Of a DNA stretch of 64,000 nucleotides, positions 47,781-56,438 are shown in pieces. The DNA is from Sphingomonas swuensis (GTDB lineage: Bacteria; Pseudomonadota; Alphaproteobacteria; Sphingomonadales; Sphingomonadaceae), in assembly GCF_039538045.1 (NCBI RefSeq), contig NZ_BAABBQ010000001.1:2068001-2132000 (forward strand), read 5' to 3'. The notes under the pieces are model-generated. The model saw nothing but the letters and a program-made list of their open reading frames with translations, was not told the DNA's origin and searched no databases. The position numbers and the translations under genes were made by a program. Each line of letters begins with the position of its first letter. Positions within the stretch are counted from its first letter, which is position 1.

Positions 47781-48527
47781 CTAGGGCTTCCTCATGGTGA
47801 AGCGGAGGCGGATGTAGTCGGCGGTGGTGCTGCCGTGGCGACGGGCGACCGCGGCGGCGATGTCGGGGCGCTGGTCGAGCGGCACGCCGGCGCGGTCGAG
47901 CCAACCGGCGCGGAACGTCAGCACCCAACCCTCGACGCCATGCTCGAGCTCGGTCGGGCGTTCGATCAGCTCGGCGTCGACGTCGCGGAAGCCGACGCCT
48001 TGGTAGAGCTCGGCGAACTCTTCCGGGGTCGGGTACCAGTTGGCGGCATAGGTCGGCGGGCCGAAGCCGCGCTCGACCAGCTCGTCGTCGAGGTGGCGGC
48101 GGAGCGCGGCGAGGTTGCCCGCCCCGCCCATCTCGCCGGCGAAGCGTCCGCCGGGCTTGAGCGCGAACCAGATGGCGCGGGCGGCGCGATCCTTGGCCAG
48201 CACCCAGTGGAGGGTGGCGTTGGAGAAAGCGGCGTCGAACGCTTCGGAGAATTTGAGCTCGGCCGCGTCCATAAGCCGGGCGTCGAGCCCCTTGGCGCGA
48301 GCGGCGCCGATCATCGACAGGCTGTTGTCGATGCCCACCACCTCGGCGCCGGCTTCCTTGATCTTGAGCGTCAGCGTGCCGTCGCCGCAGCCGATGTCGA
48401 GGATGTGCTCGCCCGGTTGCGGCGCGAGGAGGTCGAGCGCGGCCTGGCCGAGCGCGGGCACGAAGCCGCCGACCTTCGCATAGTCGGCGGCGTCCCAGCT
48501 GGAAGTCGAGGCAGGCGCGTCGGTCAG
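47781..48527 (-). CDS. Class I SAM-dependent methyltransferase inside the gcv operon; probable CTG start
   Basis: 248 residues from the CTG. SAM-binding motif [17 protein letters not shown] lies at about 41-56 and motif II-like [11 protein letters not shown] follows. The Phe/Trp-rich [16 protein letters not shown] segment (about 100-115) resembles the trans-aconitate/Trm-like small-molecule methyltransferases. The only canonical start (GTG 48461) would cut off the segment [16 protein letters not shown], which belongs to this family's N-terminus. A CTG at 48527, nested in the gcvH stop (CTGA), restores it. No ATG, GTG or TTG lies further upstream in frame. Its role in the operon is not known; it may be a passenger. 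Confidence 0.82.
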   Translation of the reverse strand: MTDAPASTSSWDAADYAKVGGFVPALGQAALDLLAPQPGEHILDIGCGDGTLTLKIKEAGAEVVGIDNSLSMIGAARAKGLDARLMDAAELKFSEAFDAAFSNATLHWVLAKDRAARAIWFALKPGGRFAGEMGGAGNLAALRRHLDDELVERGFGPPTYAANWYPTPEEFAELYQGVGFRDVDAELIERPTELEHGVEGWVLTFRAGWLDRAGVPLDQRPDIAAAVARRHGSTTADYIRLRFTMRKP

Positions 48528-48895
48528 AGCGTCGCCACCCAGTCGCGGTAGGCGGCCTCGTCCATCAGGGCGTCGAGCTCGGACGGATCGGACAGGCGGA
48601 GCTTGAAGAACCAGCCCTCGCCCTCGGGGTCGCTGTTGATGATCGAGGGATCGTCGGCGATCGCCGGATTGGCCTCGACCACCTCGCCCGAGGCTGGCGC
48701 ATAGACGTCGCTCGCGGCCTTGACCGATTCGACCACCGCCGCGTCACCGCCCTTGGCGAGCTGCTTGCCGGCCTCGGGGGCCTCGGCGAAGACGATGTCG
48801 CCGAGCTGGTGCTGGGCATGGTCGGTGATGCCGACGGTGGCGGTGTCGCCTTCGACCCGGATCCACTCATGCTCTTTGGTGAAATGAAGGCTCAT
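48524..48895 (-). CDS. gcvH: Glycine cleavage system H protein
   Basis: 123 residues. Lipoyl carrier that shuttles the aminomethyl group between P and T proteins. Seen: [20 protein letters not shown] at the start, [15 protein letters not shown], the lipoylated Lys59 in [18 protein letters not shown], and [14 protein letters not shown]. Starts directly after the gcvT stop with no gap, and its stop codon contains the likely start of the methyltransferase gene. Confidence 0.97.
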   Translation of the reverse strand: MSLHFTKEHEWIRVEGDTATVGITDHAQHQLGDIVFAEAPEAGKQLAKGGDAAVVESVKAASDVYAPASGEVVEANPAIADDPSIINSDPEGEGWFFKLRLSDPSELDALMDEAAYRDWVATL

Positions 48896-50041
48896 CTATG
48901 CTTTCCCCTTGCGATGATAGCGATGCGGAACGAACGGCATCGGCGTGACGGTGGCGCGGAACAGCTTTCCGCGCTGCTCGAGCGTCAGAGCCGTTCCGGG
49001 CGCGCCGAGCGTCGTGGCGACATAGCCCATGCCGATCGGTGCCTCGAGGCTGGGCGAGAAGCCGCCGCTGGTGACCCGGCCGACTTCATTGCCCTCGGCG
49101 TCGAGGATCCGCCCGCCCTCGCGGACCGGCTGGCGGCCCTCGACGGTGAAGCCGATGCGCCTGGCGACCGGCCCCTGCTCGATCTCGGCGAGGATCCGGT
49201 CGCTGCCGGCGAAGCCGCCGTCGGCGCGGCGGCGCTTGTTGATGGCGAAGAGGAGGTCGGCGGAGACGGGCGTGGTCTGCTCGTCGAGATCGTGACCGTA
49301 GAGCGGAAGCCCGGCCTCGAGCCGGAGCGAATCGCGCGCACCGAGCCCGATCGGGCGGACCCGCTCGTCGCTCACCAGGAGGTCGGCGAGCTTCTCGGCA
49401 TGGCTGTTGGGGACCGACAGCTCATAGCCGTCCTCGCCGGTGTAGCCCGAGCGGCCGAAGCCGACCGCGACGCCTTCCCAGTCGCGCGACGTGCCCTGCA
49501 TGAAGGAGAGCTCGTCGCCGACGCCCGGCCAGATCGCTTCCACGACGGCGGCCGCTTCGGGACCTTGCAGCGCGAGCAAGGCGCGGTCGTCGAGATGCTC
49601 GATGGTGATCTCGGCCGGAAGGCGGCGGCGGAGGTCGGCGATGTCACCCGCCTTGGTCGCTCCGTTGACGACCATGTAATAGGTGGGCTCGCCGCCGGTG
49701 GGCGTCACGTTGGTGACCATCAGGTCGTCGATGATCCCGCCCGTCTCGTTGAGCAGCATTGAGTAGCGGATCCGGCCGGGCTGAAGGCCGGTGATGTCGC
49801 CGGGGAGAAGTGTCTCGAGCGCTTCCGCCACCTGCGGGCCGCGCAGCATGAGCTGGCCCATGTGGCTGACGTCGAACAGCCCGGCATGCTGCCTCGTCCA
49901 GCGATGCTCGGCGATGATGCCCTCATACTGGACGGGCATGTGGTAGCCGGCGAAGGGCACCATCCGGCCGCCCCGGGCGCGATGCCAGCCGTCGAGCGGA
50001 AGGCTGCCCAGTTCGAGTTCAAGAGTGTCGGCCACGGGCAA
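48896..50041 (-). CDS. gcvT: Aminomethyltransferase (glycine cleavage T protein)
   Basis: 381 residues. Transfers the aminomethyl carbon from GcvH to tetrahydrofolate and frees ammonia. Seen: LPLDGWHRARGGRMVPFAGY, HAGLFDVSHMGQLMLRG, the folate-contact region GGIIDDLMVTNV, ALLALQGPEAAAVVE, SRTGYTGEDGYE-like GRSGYTGEDGYELSV, and the C-terminal GFSPSLEAPIGMGYV. First gene of the operon, behind the tandem glycine riboswitch; the leader between aptamer 2 and the start is about 65 bp. Confidence 0.96.
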   Translation of the reverse strand: MPVADTLELELGSLPLDGWHRARGGRMVPFAGYHMPVQYEGIIAEHRWTRQHAGLFDVSHMGQLMLRGPQVAEALETLLPGDITGLQPGRIRYSMLLNETGGIIDDLMVTNVTPTGGEPTYYMVVNGATKAGDIADLRRRLPAEITIEHLDDRALLALQGPEAAAVVEAIWPGVGDELSFMQGTSRDWEGVAVGFGRSGYTGEDGYELSVPNSHAEKLADLLVSDERVRPIGLGARDSLRLEAGLPLYGHDLDEQTTPVSADLLFAINKRRRADGGFAGSDRILAEIEQGPVARRIGFTVEGRQPVREGGRILDAEGNEVGRVTSGGFSPSLEAPIGMGYVATTLGAPGTALTLEQRGKLFRATVTPMPFVPHRYHRKGKA

Positions 50042-50107
50042 GCTCCGGCTTGGGTTCGGTCACGCGGCGAGTGCCGCATCGCTGCGCCGCTCACCCAGTC
50101 GAACCCC

Positions 50108-50292
50108 CGTCTGTCCCTTGCGACCTGAGAGCTTTCCCCCGGCTTCCCGAGGTTACCCCTTCGGCGGCGGGTCGGAGACGCTCCGGCCCGCACTTTCCAG
50201 ACAGCCTAACAGGTGCGCGGTCCTCGGTGCCTGAGAGATTCCGGGGGCGGTTGCTCCTTCGGCGTAGGGTGGTGCCCTACTCTCCCGCGCGC
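50108..50292 (-). promoter_or_regulatory. Tandem glycine riboswitch (two aptamers) for the gcv operon
   Basis: Read on the minus strand. Aptamer 1 (about 50290-50220) has GGGAGAGTAGGG, GCCGAAGGAGCAA and AATCTCTCAGGCACCGAGGA. Aptamer 2 (about 50205-50108) has GCCGAAGGGGTAACC, AGCTCTCAGGTCGC and AAGGGACAGA. These are the conserved blocks of the glycine riboswitch, spaced by the usual short linker. Glycine binding is expected to turn on gcvT and the genes behind it; whether by transcription or translation cannot be seen, because no clear terminator hairpin with a T-tract is present in the leader. Confidence 0.92.
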
Positions 50293-50445
50293 CTGGCCCG
50301 ATGTCGCCACCGGATCGGCTGCCCATGGCTCTGAAAGACGCCATCCGCCCTGTCAACGCGACTTGTGGCGGTACGTGAAGATTCCACGCGGAGCTGCGGC
50401 CGCGCCGTGTTAATCTGGATCAGCATCCTTGAGGGGGACTCGAAC

Positions 50446-51708
50446 ATGATGCGCACCAAGACCCTGCTTGCCGCGACCGCGCTCGGCTTCCTTGCCGCGC
50501 CGGCGCAGGCCGACACCATCTGCGAATGGATGGACTTTGCCCGCAAGGCGCTTCCCGACCGTCCGACGCAGGGACAGCTGACGATGATCCGCGACGGCAA
50601 TGGCGATCATAGCGAGACCAAGGTCGCGCTCGCCATGTTCGAGGCACTCAACGCCATCGACCACCGCTACCAAAGCTATGTGGCGATGCCGGTCGGCTCG
50701 GCCGCCGCCGACCAGCAGGCCGCGGCGATGACCGCGGCGACGGAGGTGCTGCTGAAGCTCGCGCCCGCCAACAAGACCGCGCTGCAGGAAAGCTACGACC
50801 TCGCCATGGCCGGGATCGCCGACGGGCCAGCCAAGTCCGAGGCAGTGGCGATCGGCAAGCAGGCGGCGGCGGCAGTGCTTGCCATCCCCGACATCGACAG
50901 CAAGGTCGCGCAGTCACCTTACCGGCCGCTGACGGCGCCCGGACGGTGGGTACCGACCAACCTTCCCGTGCTCGGCCCCTACTCGGTGGCCTACCGGCCC
51001 TGGGTGCTGAAGAGCGCCAGCGAGGTCCGGCCCGCGGCGCCCCCGGCGCTGACCAGCGAGCGCTACGCCCGCGACCTCGACGAGGTGCGGCGGCTGGGCG
51101 GCATGACCAGCAAGGAACGGACCGCGACCCAGACGCTGATGGCGCGCTACCGGATCAACAGCGACGAGATGCCCGCGCTGCGCGAGATGATGGACCAGCA
51201 GGGTCGGCGGCTGGTCGACAATGCGCGGGTCTTCGCCCTCTACAGCATGATCGGCGATGACGCGGGCATGGCGATGGCCGACGGCAAGCTGTTCTACAAT
51301 TACTGGCGACCGATCACCGCGATACGCAACGCCGACGCAGACGACAATCCGGCGACGTCGGCCGAGCCGGGCTGGCTGCCGCTGATCAACACGCCCGGCC
51401 ATCCCGAATATCCCTGCGGCCACTGCATCGGCGCGGGCGCGACCGCCGAGCTGATGACCGCGGTAGGAGGGCTGAAGCCGGCGTGGGGCGTGCGGATCGC
51501 AAGCGGGTCGCTCGGCACCTCGGCGGTGCAGGTCACCCCCGACTGGGACGAATGGGCGCGGCAGGTGAGCTTCTCGCGAACGCTGGGCGGAGTGCACTAT
51601 CGCTTCAGCAACGAGGCCGGCGAGGCGATGGGCCGCAAGGTCGCGAGGCTCGGCCTCGAGCGAGCGCTTCAGCCCCTCCCCGCCGCCGAGGTGAGGCCGG
51701 CGTCATGA
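50446..51708 (+). CDS. Vanadium-haloperoxidase-like secreted acid phosphatase (PAP2 superfamily)
   Basis: 420 residues with a signal peptide (1-22, cleavage after AQA). The vanadate/phosphate pocket matches the haloperoxidase spacing: Lys281 and Arg288-Pro in KLFYNYWRPITAIR, PCGH at 323-326 in PGHPEYPCGHCIGAG, and Arg378 with His384 in SRTLGGVHYRFSNEAG. The Ser of the usual PSGH box is Cys here, a substitution that could alter oxyanion binding. Activity could be phosphatase or vanadium peroxidase. GAGGGGG is the ribosome site, about 10 bp before the first ATG; a second ATG follows at once. The 155 bp before it are shared as promoter space with the gcv operon. Confidence 0.85.
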   Translation: MMRTKTLLAATALGFLAAPAQADTICEWMDFARKALPDRPTQGQLTMIRDGNGDHSETKVALAMFEALNAIDHRYQSYVAMPVGSAAADQQAAAMTAATEVLLKLAPANKTALQESYDLAMAGIADGPAKSEAVAIGKQAAAAVLAIPDIDSKVAQSPYRPLTAPGRWVPTNLPVLGPYSVAYRPWVLKSASEVRPAAPPALTSERYARDLDEVRRLGGMTSKERTATQTLMARYRINSDEMPALREMMDQQGRRLVDNARVFALYSMIGDDAGMAMADGKLFYNYWRPITAIRNADADDNPATSAEPGWLPLINTPGHPEYPCGHCIGAGATAELMTAVGGLKPAWGVRIASGSLGTSAVQVTPDWDEWARQVSFSRTLGGVHYRFSNEAGEAMGRKVARLGLERALQPLPAAEVRPAS

Positions 51709-52079
51709 TTGCGCGGCGGATCATCGGAACGCTGGCGGGGTTCGGCTTCTCCACGGCGACCATCCTCTCTGTCGAGAAACTCGGTCATCTCGCCCTTGGC
51801 GCACCGGCGAGCCCGGCCGAGGCGACCACCGCAATGTATCTCGTGGTGCTCGTGGGCTGGGTGCTCGGCGCCGCCGTCGGCGGCTCAATCGGGAGCGGCA
51901 TCTCGCGCTGGGCGGGGACGGCCTGGATCATCGCCGTACTGGTCGCGCTCGGCGTGGTCGCGAGCGCGTTCAGCTTCCCGGACCCATGGTGGCTGGTCGC
52001 TGCCGGCGTGGTCCTGCCGCTGCTCGCGGCCTATCTCGTCACCCGGTCGCGGCCGGCGGAGATTCCTGCCACGCCCTGA
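51705..52079 (+). CDS. Small uncharacterised membrane protein
   Basis: 124 residues with four hydrophobic segments (about 5-22, 42-62, 71-90, 95-112). Gly-rich helices (GWVLGAAVGGSIGSGIS) suggest close packing. Family not recognised. It overlaps the haloperoxidase-like gene by ATGA and is thus translated with it; it might help with membrane handling of its secreted neighbour, but this is only inferred from position. Confidence 0.72.
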   Translation: MIARRIIGTLAGFGFSTATILSVEKLGHLALGAPASPAEATTAMYLVVLVGWVLGAAVGGSIGSGISRWAGTAWIIAVLVALGVVASAFSFPDPWWLVAAGVVLPLLAAYLVTRSRPAEIPATP

Positions 52080-52090
52080 CCCGGACTGGC

Positions 52091-52723
52091 TCAGCGAGTC
52101 GCGTTGTAGCGGAGCTGCTGGGGGGTGAGCTGGAAGCCGATCAGTTGCTCGAAGCTCGCCCGCGCGACGGCGTCGCGGACCTTGGGATCGCTCAGCGGGT
52201 CGACCGCGGCGTCGGCGTCGCCGGGGCGCCGCTCGCGGGTCAGCTCGCGCTGGATGTCGGCCGGGAGCACCACCGCCGAGCGGGCAACGCGGGCGGTCGC
52301 CTGGCTGGTGGTCTGCGCACGCAGGCTTCCGGCCGGGAAGTTGAGCGCGACCCCGGCGACCTTCTTGGCGGTGACGTTGGTCCCGCCCTGCATGGCGACG
52401 GCGAAGAAGGGCAGCACGACCTGCCGGGCAGCGGCGGGATCGCGGCGGGTGGCGACCACGTCGAAGGTCGCGACCGAGACGACGTTGGCGGCGTCCTCGG
52501 TGCAGGACACGCGCATGTTGGTGATCGTCGCGACCACGTCGATCGCCCGGCTGTCGGTGCTTCCGGCCGGGTCGAACAGGGTGACGTCACCGGTCGCTGC
52601 CGGGATCGCCACCTGCGGGCAGCCCGAGCGGGTGACATAGACGCCGCCGTTGGCAATCTGCCCATCGCGGGCACAGGCGGCGAGGACGAGCGCAAGGGCG
52701 ACGGTGGCGAGAGATCTCTTCAT
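52091..52723 (-). CDS. Uncharacterised lipoprotein
   Basis: 210 residues. Lipoprotein signal with lipobox LAAC, Cys at residue 17. The mature part has a strand-rich half with two Cys (RSGCPQVAIP and VSCTEDAAN), the pattern VVATITNMRVSC and a segment VVATRRDPAAARQVVLPFFAV, and ends with RASFEQLIGFQLTPQQLRYN. Similar sequences are, to my recollection, conserved hypothetical lipoproteins next to ispH in sphingomonads; no function is known. It is divergent from ispH with about 40 bp between starts. Confidence 0.78.
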   Translation of the reverse strand: MKRSLATVALALVLAACARDGQIANGGVYVTRSGCPQVAIPAATGDVTLFDPAGSTDSRAIDVVATITNMRVSCTEDAANVVSVATFDVVATRRDPAAARQVVLPFFAVAMQGGTNVTAKKVAGVALNFPAGSLRAQTTSQATARVARSAVVLPADIQRELTRERRPGDADAAVDPLSDPKVRDAVARASFEQLIGFQLTPQQLRYNATR

Positions 52724-52764
52724 AAGCGCAAGCTCATAGGAAGGCCCTTCTCCTCTAGCAAGCG

Positions 52765-53730
52765 ATGCCTTACATGGCCGCCATGCTGCATGAGCGTCCC
52801 CCACTCCACCTGATCATCGCCGCTCCGCGCGGTTTCTGCGCCGGGGTCGAGCGGGCGATCCGCATCGTCGAGCTGGCGCTCGAGCGCTACGGGGCGCCGG
52901 TCTATGTCCGCCACGAGATCGTCCACAACCGCTTCGTCGTCGACCGATTGAAGGCGATGGGCGCGGTGTTCGTGAAGGAAATCTCCGAGGTTCCGGACGG
53001 CGTGCCGGTGGTCTTCTCGGCGCATGGCGTCCCCAAGTCGGTCCCGGCCGAGGCGCAGGGCCGCGGGCTCGATTATCTCGACGCGACCTGCCCGCTCGTC
53101 AGCAAGGTTCACCGCCAGGCGCAGCGGCTGATCGAGGCCGGGCGGCACATCCTGTTCATCGGCCATGCCGGCCATCCCGAGGTGATCGGCACCTTCGGCC
53201 AGGTGCCGCACGGCTCGATGACCCTGGTGGAGACCGAGGACGATGTCGCCGACCTGGTCGTCGCTGACCCCGAGAACCTCGCCTTCCTGACCCAGACGAC
53301 GCTGTCGGTCGACGATACGGCGGCGATCGTCGCCGCGCTCCAGCGGCGCTTTCCCGCGATCCGTGCGCCCCGCGGCGAGGACATCTGCTACGCGACCTCC
53401 AACCGCCAGGCGGCGGTCAAGGCGATCGTGCCGCGGGTCGACAAGATGCTGGTGATCGGCGCTCCCAACAGCTCCAACTCGCTCCGGCTGGCCGAGGTGG
53501 CGGAGCGCGAGGGCGTTCCCGCCCGGCTGATCCAGCGTGCCGTCGAGATCGACTGGGAATGGCTCGGCGAGCCGCGCACGGTCGGTCTGACCGCGGGCGC
53601 CTCGGCCCCCGAGGTGCTGGTCGAGGAAGTGATCGAGGCGCTGTCGGAGCGGTTCCTGCTGACCAGCGAGGAAACCGACCATGTGCCGGAGAACCTGACC
53701 TTCAAGCTGCCGCGCGAACTGGTCGCGTGA
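52765..53730 (+). CDS. ispH: 4-hydroxy-3-methylbut-2-enyl diphosphate reductase
   Basis: 321 residues. Iron-sulfur enzyme of the last step of the non-mevalonate isoprenoid pathway. Cluster Cys are Cys25 ([11 protein letters not shown]), Cys109 ([11 protein letters not shown]) and Cys208 ([11 protein letters not shown]). Also [23 protein letters not shown] (active-site His), TQTTLS with the conserved Thr, and [13 protein letters not shown]. Three Met near the start (1, 4 and 7) are all possible. It overlaps rnhA by GTGA. Confidence 0.97.
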   Translation: MPYMAAMLHERPPLHLIIAAPRGFCAGVERAIRIVELALERYGAPVYVRHEIVHNRFVVDRLKAMGAVFVKEISEVPDGVPVVFSAHGVPKSVPAEAQGRGLDYLDATCPLVSKVHRQAQRLIEAGRHILFIGHAGHPEVIGTFGQVPHGSMTLVETEDDVADLVVADPENLAFLTQTTLSVDDTAAIVAALQRRFPAIRAPRGEDICYATSNRQAAVKAIVPRVDKMLVIGAPNSSNSLRLAEVAEREGVPARLIQRAVEIDWEWLGEPRTVGLTAGASAPEVLVEEVIEALSERFLLTSEETDHVPENLTFKLPRELVA

Positions 53731-54185
53731 GCGGCGATCCCGTCGACCTGCCACGGGTCGAGATGTTCACCGACGGGGCCTGCAAGGGCAATCCCGGCCC
53801 CGGAGGCTGGGGCGTGCTGATCCGCATGGGCGCGCGCGAGAAAGAACTGTCGGGAGGCGAGCCGCACACCACCAACAACCGGATGGAGCTGCTCGCCGCG
53901 ATCCGCGGTCTCGAGGCACTGACCCGCCCCTGCCTCGTCGTGCTGTCGACCGACAGCATGTATGTGAAGGACGGCATCACCAAGTGGGTCCACAACTGGC
54001 GTCGCAACGGCTGGCGGACGGCGGACAAGAAGCCGGTCAAGAATGCCGAGCTGTGGCAGGCGCTGTGCACCGCGGTCGAGGGCCACCGGATCGAGTGGAA
54101 GTGGGTCAAGGGGCACGCCGGACACGCCGAGAATGAGCGGGTCGACGAACTCGCCTGCGCCGCCGCCGAGGGGATGCGCGGCTAG
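53727..54185 (+). CDS. rnhA: Ribonuclease HI
   Basis: 152 residues. Cleaves RNA in RNA-DNA hybrids. The four acidic catalytic residues are Asp16 ([17 protein letters not shown]), Glu54 ([11 protein letters not shown]), Asp76 ([10 protein letters not shown]) and Asp140 ([10 protein letters not shown]), with the His of [10 protein letters not shown] before it. The GTG at 53727 is chosen since the first strand (VEMFTDG) needs residues before the ATG at its Met13. It overlaps the ispH stop. The stop overlaps that of the FAD oxidoreductase gene (convergent). Confidence 0.96.
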   Translation: MSGDPVDLPRVEMFTDGACKGNPGPGGWGVLIRMGAREKELSGGEPHTTNNRMELLAAIRGLEALTRPCLVVLSTDSMYVKDGITKWVHNWRRNGWRTADKKPVKNAELWQALCTAVEGHRIEWKWVKGHAGHAENERVDELACAAAEGMRG

Positions 54186-55249
54186 AAGAAGCGCGCCGGG
54201 TCGTAGCGGGCCGGAGCGACCCCAGCAGGTACTTTGCCATCGCCAAGGATCAGCGCCGCTCCGAGCGCCGCCGCGGCGGGCGCGGTCTGGATTCCGAAGC
54301 CACCCTGCCCCGCACACCAGAAGAAGGCCGGCTCGTCGGCGGCATAGCCGATCGCGGGGACGCGGTCGGGGGTGAAGGTGCGAAGCCCCGCCCAGCGCCG
54401 CTCGACCGCCTCGATCTTCCAGTCGACCACAGCCTCGAAGCGGTGGATGGCAGTGGCGACATCGAGCTCCTCGGGCGCGGCATCGCACGGGTCGCAGTCG
54501 TTCTCGTCGTGCGGGCTGAGCCAGATCGAGCGGTCGCCCTCGCCCTTGAAATAGAAGCTGCCGTCGGCGCCGACGACCAGGGGAAGCGGCTTGAGCCCGC
54601 CCCGGTCGAGCCGCAGCTGGACCATGGTCCGGCGCTTGGGCGCAAGGCCGAGCGGGCGGACGCCGCAAGCGCGTGCGACCTCGTCGGCCCAGGCTCCGGC
54701 GGCATCAACCAGGAGGTCGGCCTCGACCTCTTCGCCATTCTCGAGGCGAACCTTCCAGCCGTCGGCAGTGCGGGTGGCGGCAACGAGGCGCGAATCGCTG
54801 CGGACCTCGCCTCCCGAGCGACGGACCTGGCCGAGATAGTCGCCGTGGAGCCTGGCGACATCGATGTCGGCAAGGCCATGCTCGAGCGCTCCGTGGTGCC
54901 ATTCGGGGCGAAGGCCGGGGATTTGCGACTCCAGCGCGGCGCGGTCGAGCGGCTCGGAAGCGACGCCCTCGACCAGTTCGACCGTCTCGCCGATGCGGGC
55001 GATGTGAATGGCCCCACGCGGGAACAGATAGCCACCTTGGGCGAGGAAGGGGTGGCTCGCGCGGGTGAGTGGCGCGACCAGCGGGCCGCCATAGCCTTCG
55101 TGCCAGAAGGCGGCGGAGCGGCCGGTCGAATGGTAGCCGGGCTGGCTTTCGGCCTCGATCAGGATCAGCCGGCGACGACCGGCCAGCGCCGCCGCGAGGC
55201 TCGCCCCGGCGATCCCGGCGCCCACGATGAGAATGTCGAAGCGGCTCAC
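54182..55249 (-). CDS. FAD-dependent oxidoreductase, DAO family
   Basis: 355 residues. N-terminal dinucleotide-binding motif [17 protein letters not shown] (6-22) and Glu of [19 protein letters not shown], which with the HSTGRSAA turn is typical of D-amino-acid dehydrogenase/glycine-oxidase-like enzymes. The domain closes with [19 protein letters not shown], the C-terminal FAD motif. The substrate may be an amino acid or a 2-hydroxy acid; no quinone anchor is seen. It is divergent from cpaB with 150 bp between starts. No operon partner. Confidence 0.88.
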   Translation of the reverse strand: MSRFDILIVGAGIAGASLAAALAGRRRLILIEAESQPGYHSTGRSAAFWHEGYGGPLVAPLTRASHPFLAQGGYLFPRGAIHIARIGETVELVEGVASEPLDRAALESQIPGLRPEWHHGALEHGLADIDVARLHGDYLGQVRRSGGEVRSDSRLVAATRTADGWKVRLENGEEVEADLLVDAAGAWADEVARACGVRPLGLAPKRRTMVQLRLDRGGLKPLPLVVGADGSFYFKGEGDRSIWLSPHDENDCDPCDAAPEELDVATAIHRFEAVVDWKIEAVERRWAGLRTFTPDRVPAIGYAADEPAFFWCAGQGGFGIQTAPAAAALGAALILGDGKVPAGVAPARYDPARFF

Positions 55250-55399
55250 GATGCCAATCGGTTAGAGCCTATGGGGCCGCTCCGTCCAGCATTGCCGACC
55301 CGCCGCCGAGGCAAAGTTCGCCGAACCATATCTTAACCAATTTGGCCGAATGAATGTCCGTCTGAAGTTTCTCCCAGTGAGGAAGGGGCGGGTGTCGCC

Positions 55400-56437
55400 A
55401 TGGATGTGAAGAAGATTGCGCTGCTGGTCGGGGCGTTGCTGATTGCGGCGGTCACGGCCGTCATGGCCAAGAACATGTTTACCGGCGCAGCCGCTCCGGA
55501 AGCCAAGGCGGCCGCCGTGCCGCAGGGTCCGAGGATCCTGGTGGCGCGCAAGGCGCTTCCCGTCGGCACCCTGATCGACGCCGAGAGCTTCCAGTTCCAG
55601 CCGTGGCCGGCCGAGCTGATGCAGCAGGCCTATTACACCGACGGCGCGCCCGATGCGAATGTCACCAAGCTGATCGGCATGGTCGTGCGCAACCCGGTCA
55701 CCGCCGGGCAGCCGCTGACCCGCGGGACGCTGGTCGGCCCGCAGGACCGCGGCTTCCTCGCCGCGGCGCTGAGCCCCGGAATGCGGGCGATCACCGTTCC
55801 CGTGAACGACACCACCGGGGTCGCCGGCTTCATCTTCCCGGGCGACCGGGTCGACATGGTCCTGACCCAGTCGGTCGAGGGCGGTGGCGACGGTCCGCCG
55901 CTGCGCGTTTCCGAGACGATCGTCCGCAACCTGCGCGTGCTTGCCACCGACCAGCGGGTCGACAGCAAGGGCGAGGATGGACGGCCGCTGGTCAAGACCT
56001 TCGCCAACGTGACGATGGAAGTGACGCCGAAGATCGCCGAGAAGATCGCGGTGGCGCAGAGCCTCGGCGGCCTCAGCCTGGCGCTTCGCAGCCTGGCCGA
56101 CAACACCGCCGAACTCGAGCGGATGGTTGCCAGCGGCGAGGTCAAGCTGCCCGCCGGCACCAACCCAGCCGAAGAGCGCAAGATGCTGCTGGCGGTCGCC
56201 AACCAGCCGATCGACAGCACTCCGACCTTCGCCACCGGTGGTGACGTGTCGCGCTTCCAGCGCCGCACCGTCCCGGCCAAGCCGCGCGAAAACAATGCTC
56301 CGGTCGCCGTCAGCGGCACCGTCCGTGTCGCCCAGAGCGGCGTCGGCAGCTCGGGTGGCGGTTCGTCCGCGGCCCAGCCGACGGTCCGTGTCGCCCGCGG
56401 CAACAATGTCAGCTTCGTTCCAGTGGGGGCTCGTTAA
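55400..56437 (+). CDS. cpaB: Flp pilus assembly protein CpaB (RcpC)
   Basis: 345 residues. First gene of the Tad/Cpa cluster. N-terminal membrane segment (about 6-26), then an SAF domain (about 48-110: ILVARKALPVGTLIDAESF) and the CpaB core with the AITVPVNDTTGVAGFIFPGDRVD segment (parts: AITVPVNDTTGVAGF, FPGDRVD), ending in a Ser/Gly-rich tail. CpaB is periplasmic and helps the secretin CpaC. One base separates its stop from the cpaC start. GGAAGGGGCGGGTG lies before the ATG. No pilin or prepilin peptidase gene precedes it. Confidence 0.95.
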   Translation: MDVKKIALLVGALLIAAVTAVMAKNMFTGAAAPEAKAAAVPQGPRILVARKALPVGTLIDAESFQFQPWPAELMQQAYYTDGAPDANVTKLIGMVVRNPVTAGQPLTRGTLVGPQDRGFLAAALSPGMRAITVPVNDTTGVAGFIFPGDRVDMVLTQSVEGGGDGPPLRVSETIVRNLRVLATDQRVDSKGEDGRPLVKTFANVTMEVTPKIAEKIAVAQSLGGLSLALRSLADNTAELERMVASGEVKLPAGTNPAEERKMLLAVANQPIDSTPTFATGGDVSRFQRRTVPAKPRENNAPVAVSGTVRVAQSGVGSSGGGSSAAQPTVRVARGNNVSFVPVGAR

Positions 56438-56438
56438 A

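Noticed and set aside
48896..50041. Possible plus-strand gene of about 950 bp opposite gcvT
   Set aside because: gcvT is a full-length recognised enzyme; the opposite frame is a shadow without motif.
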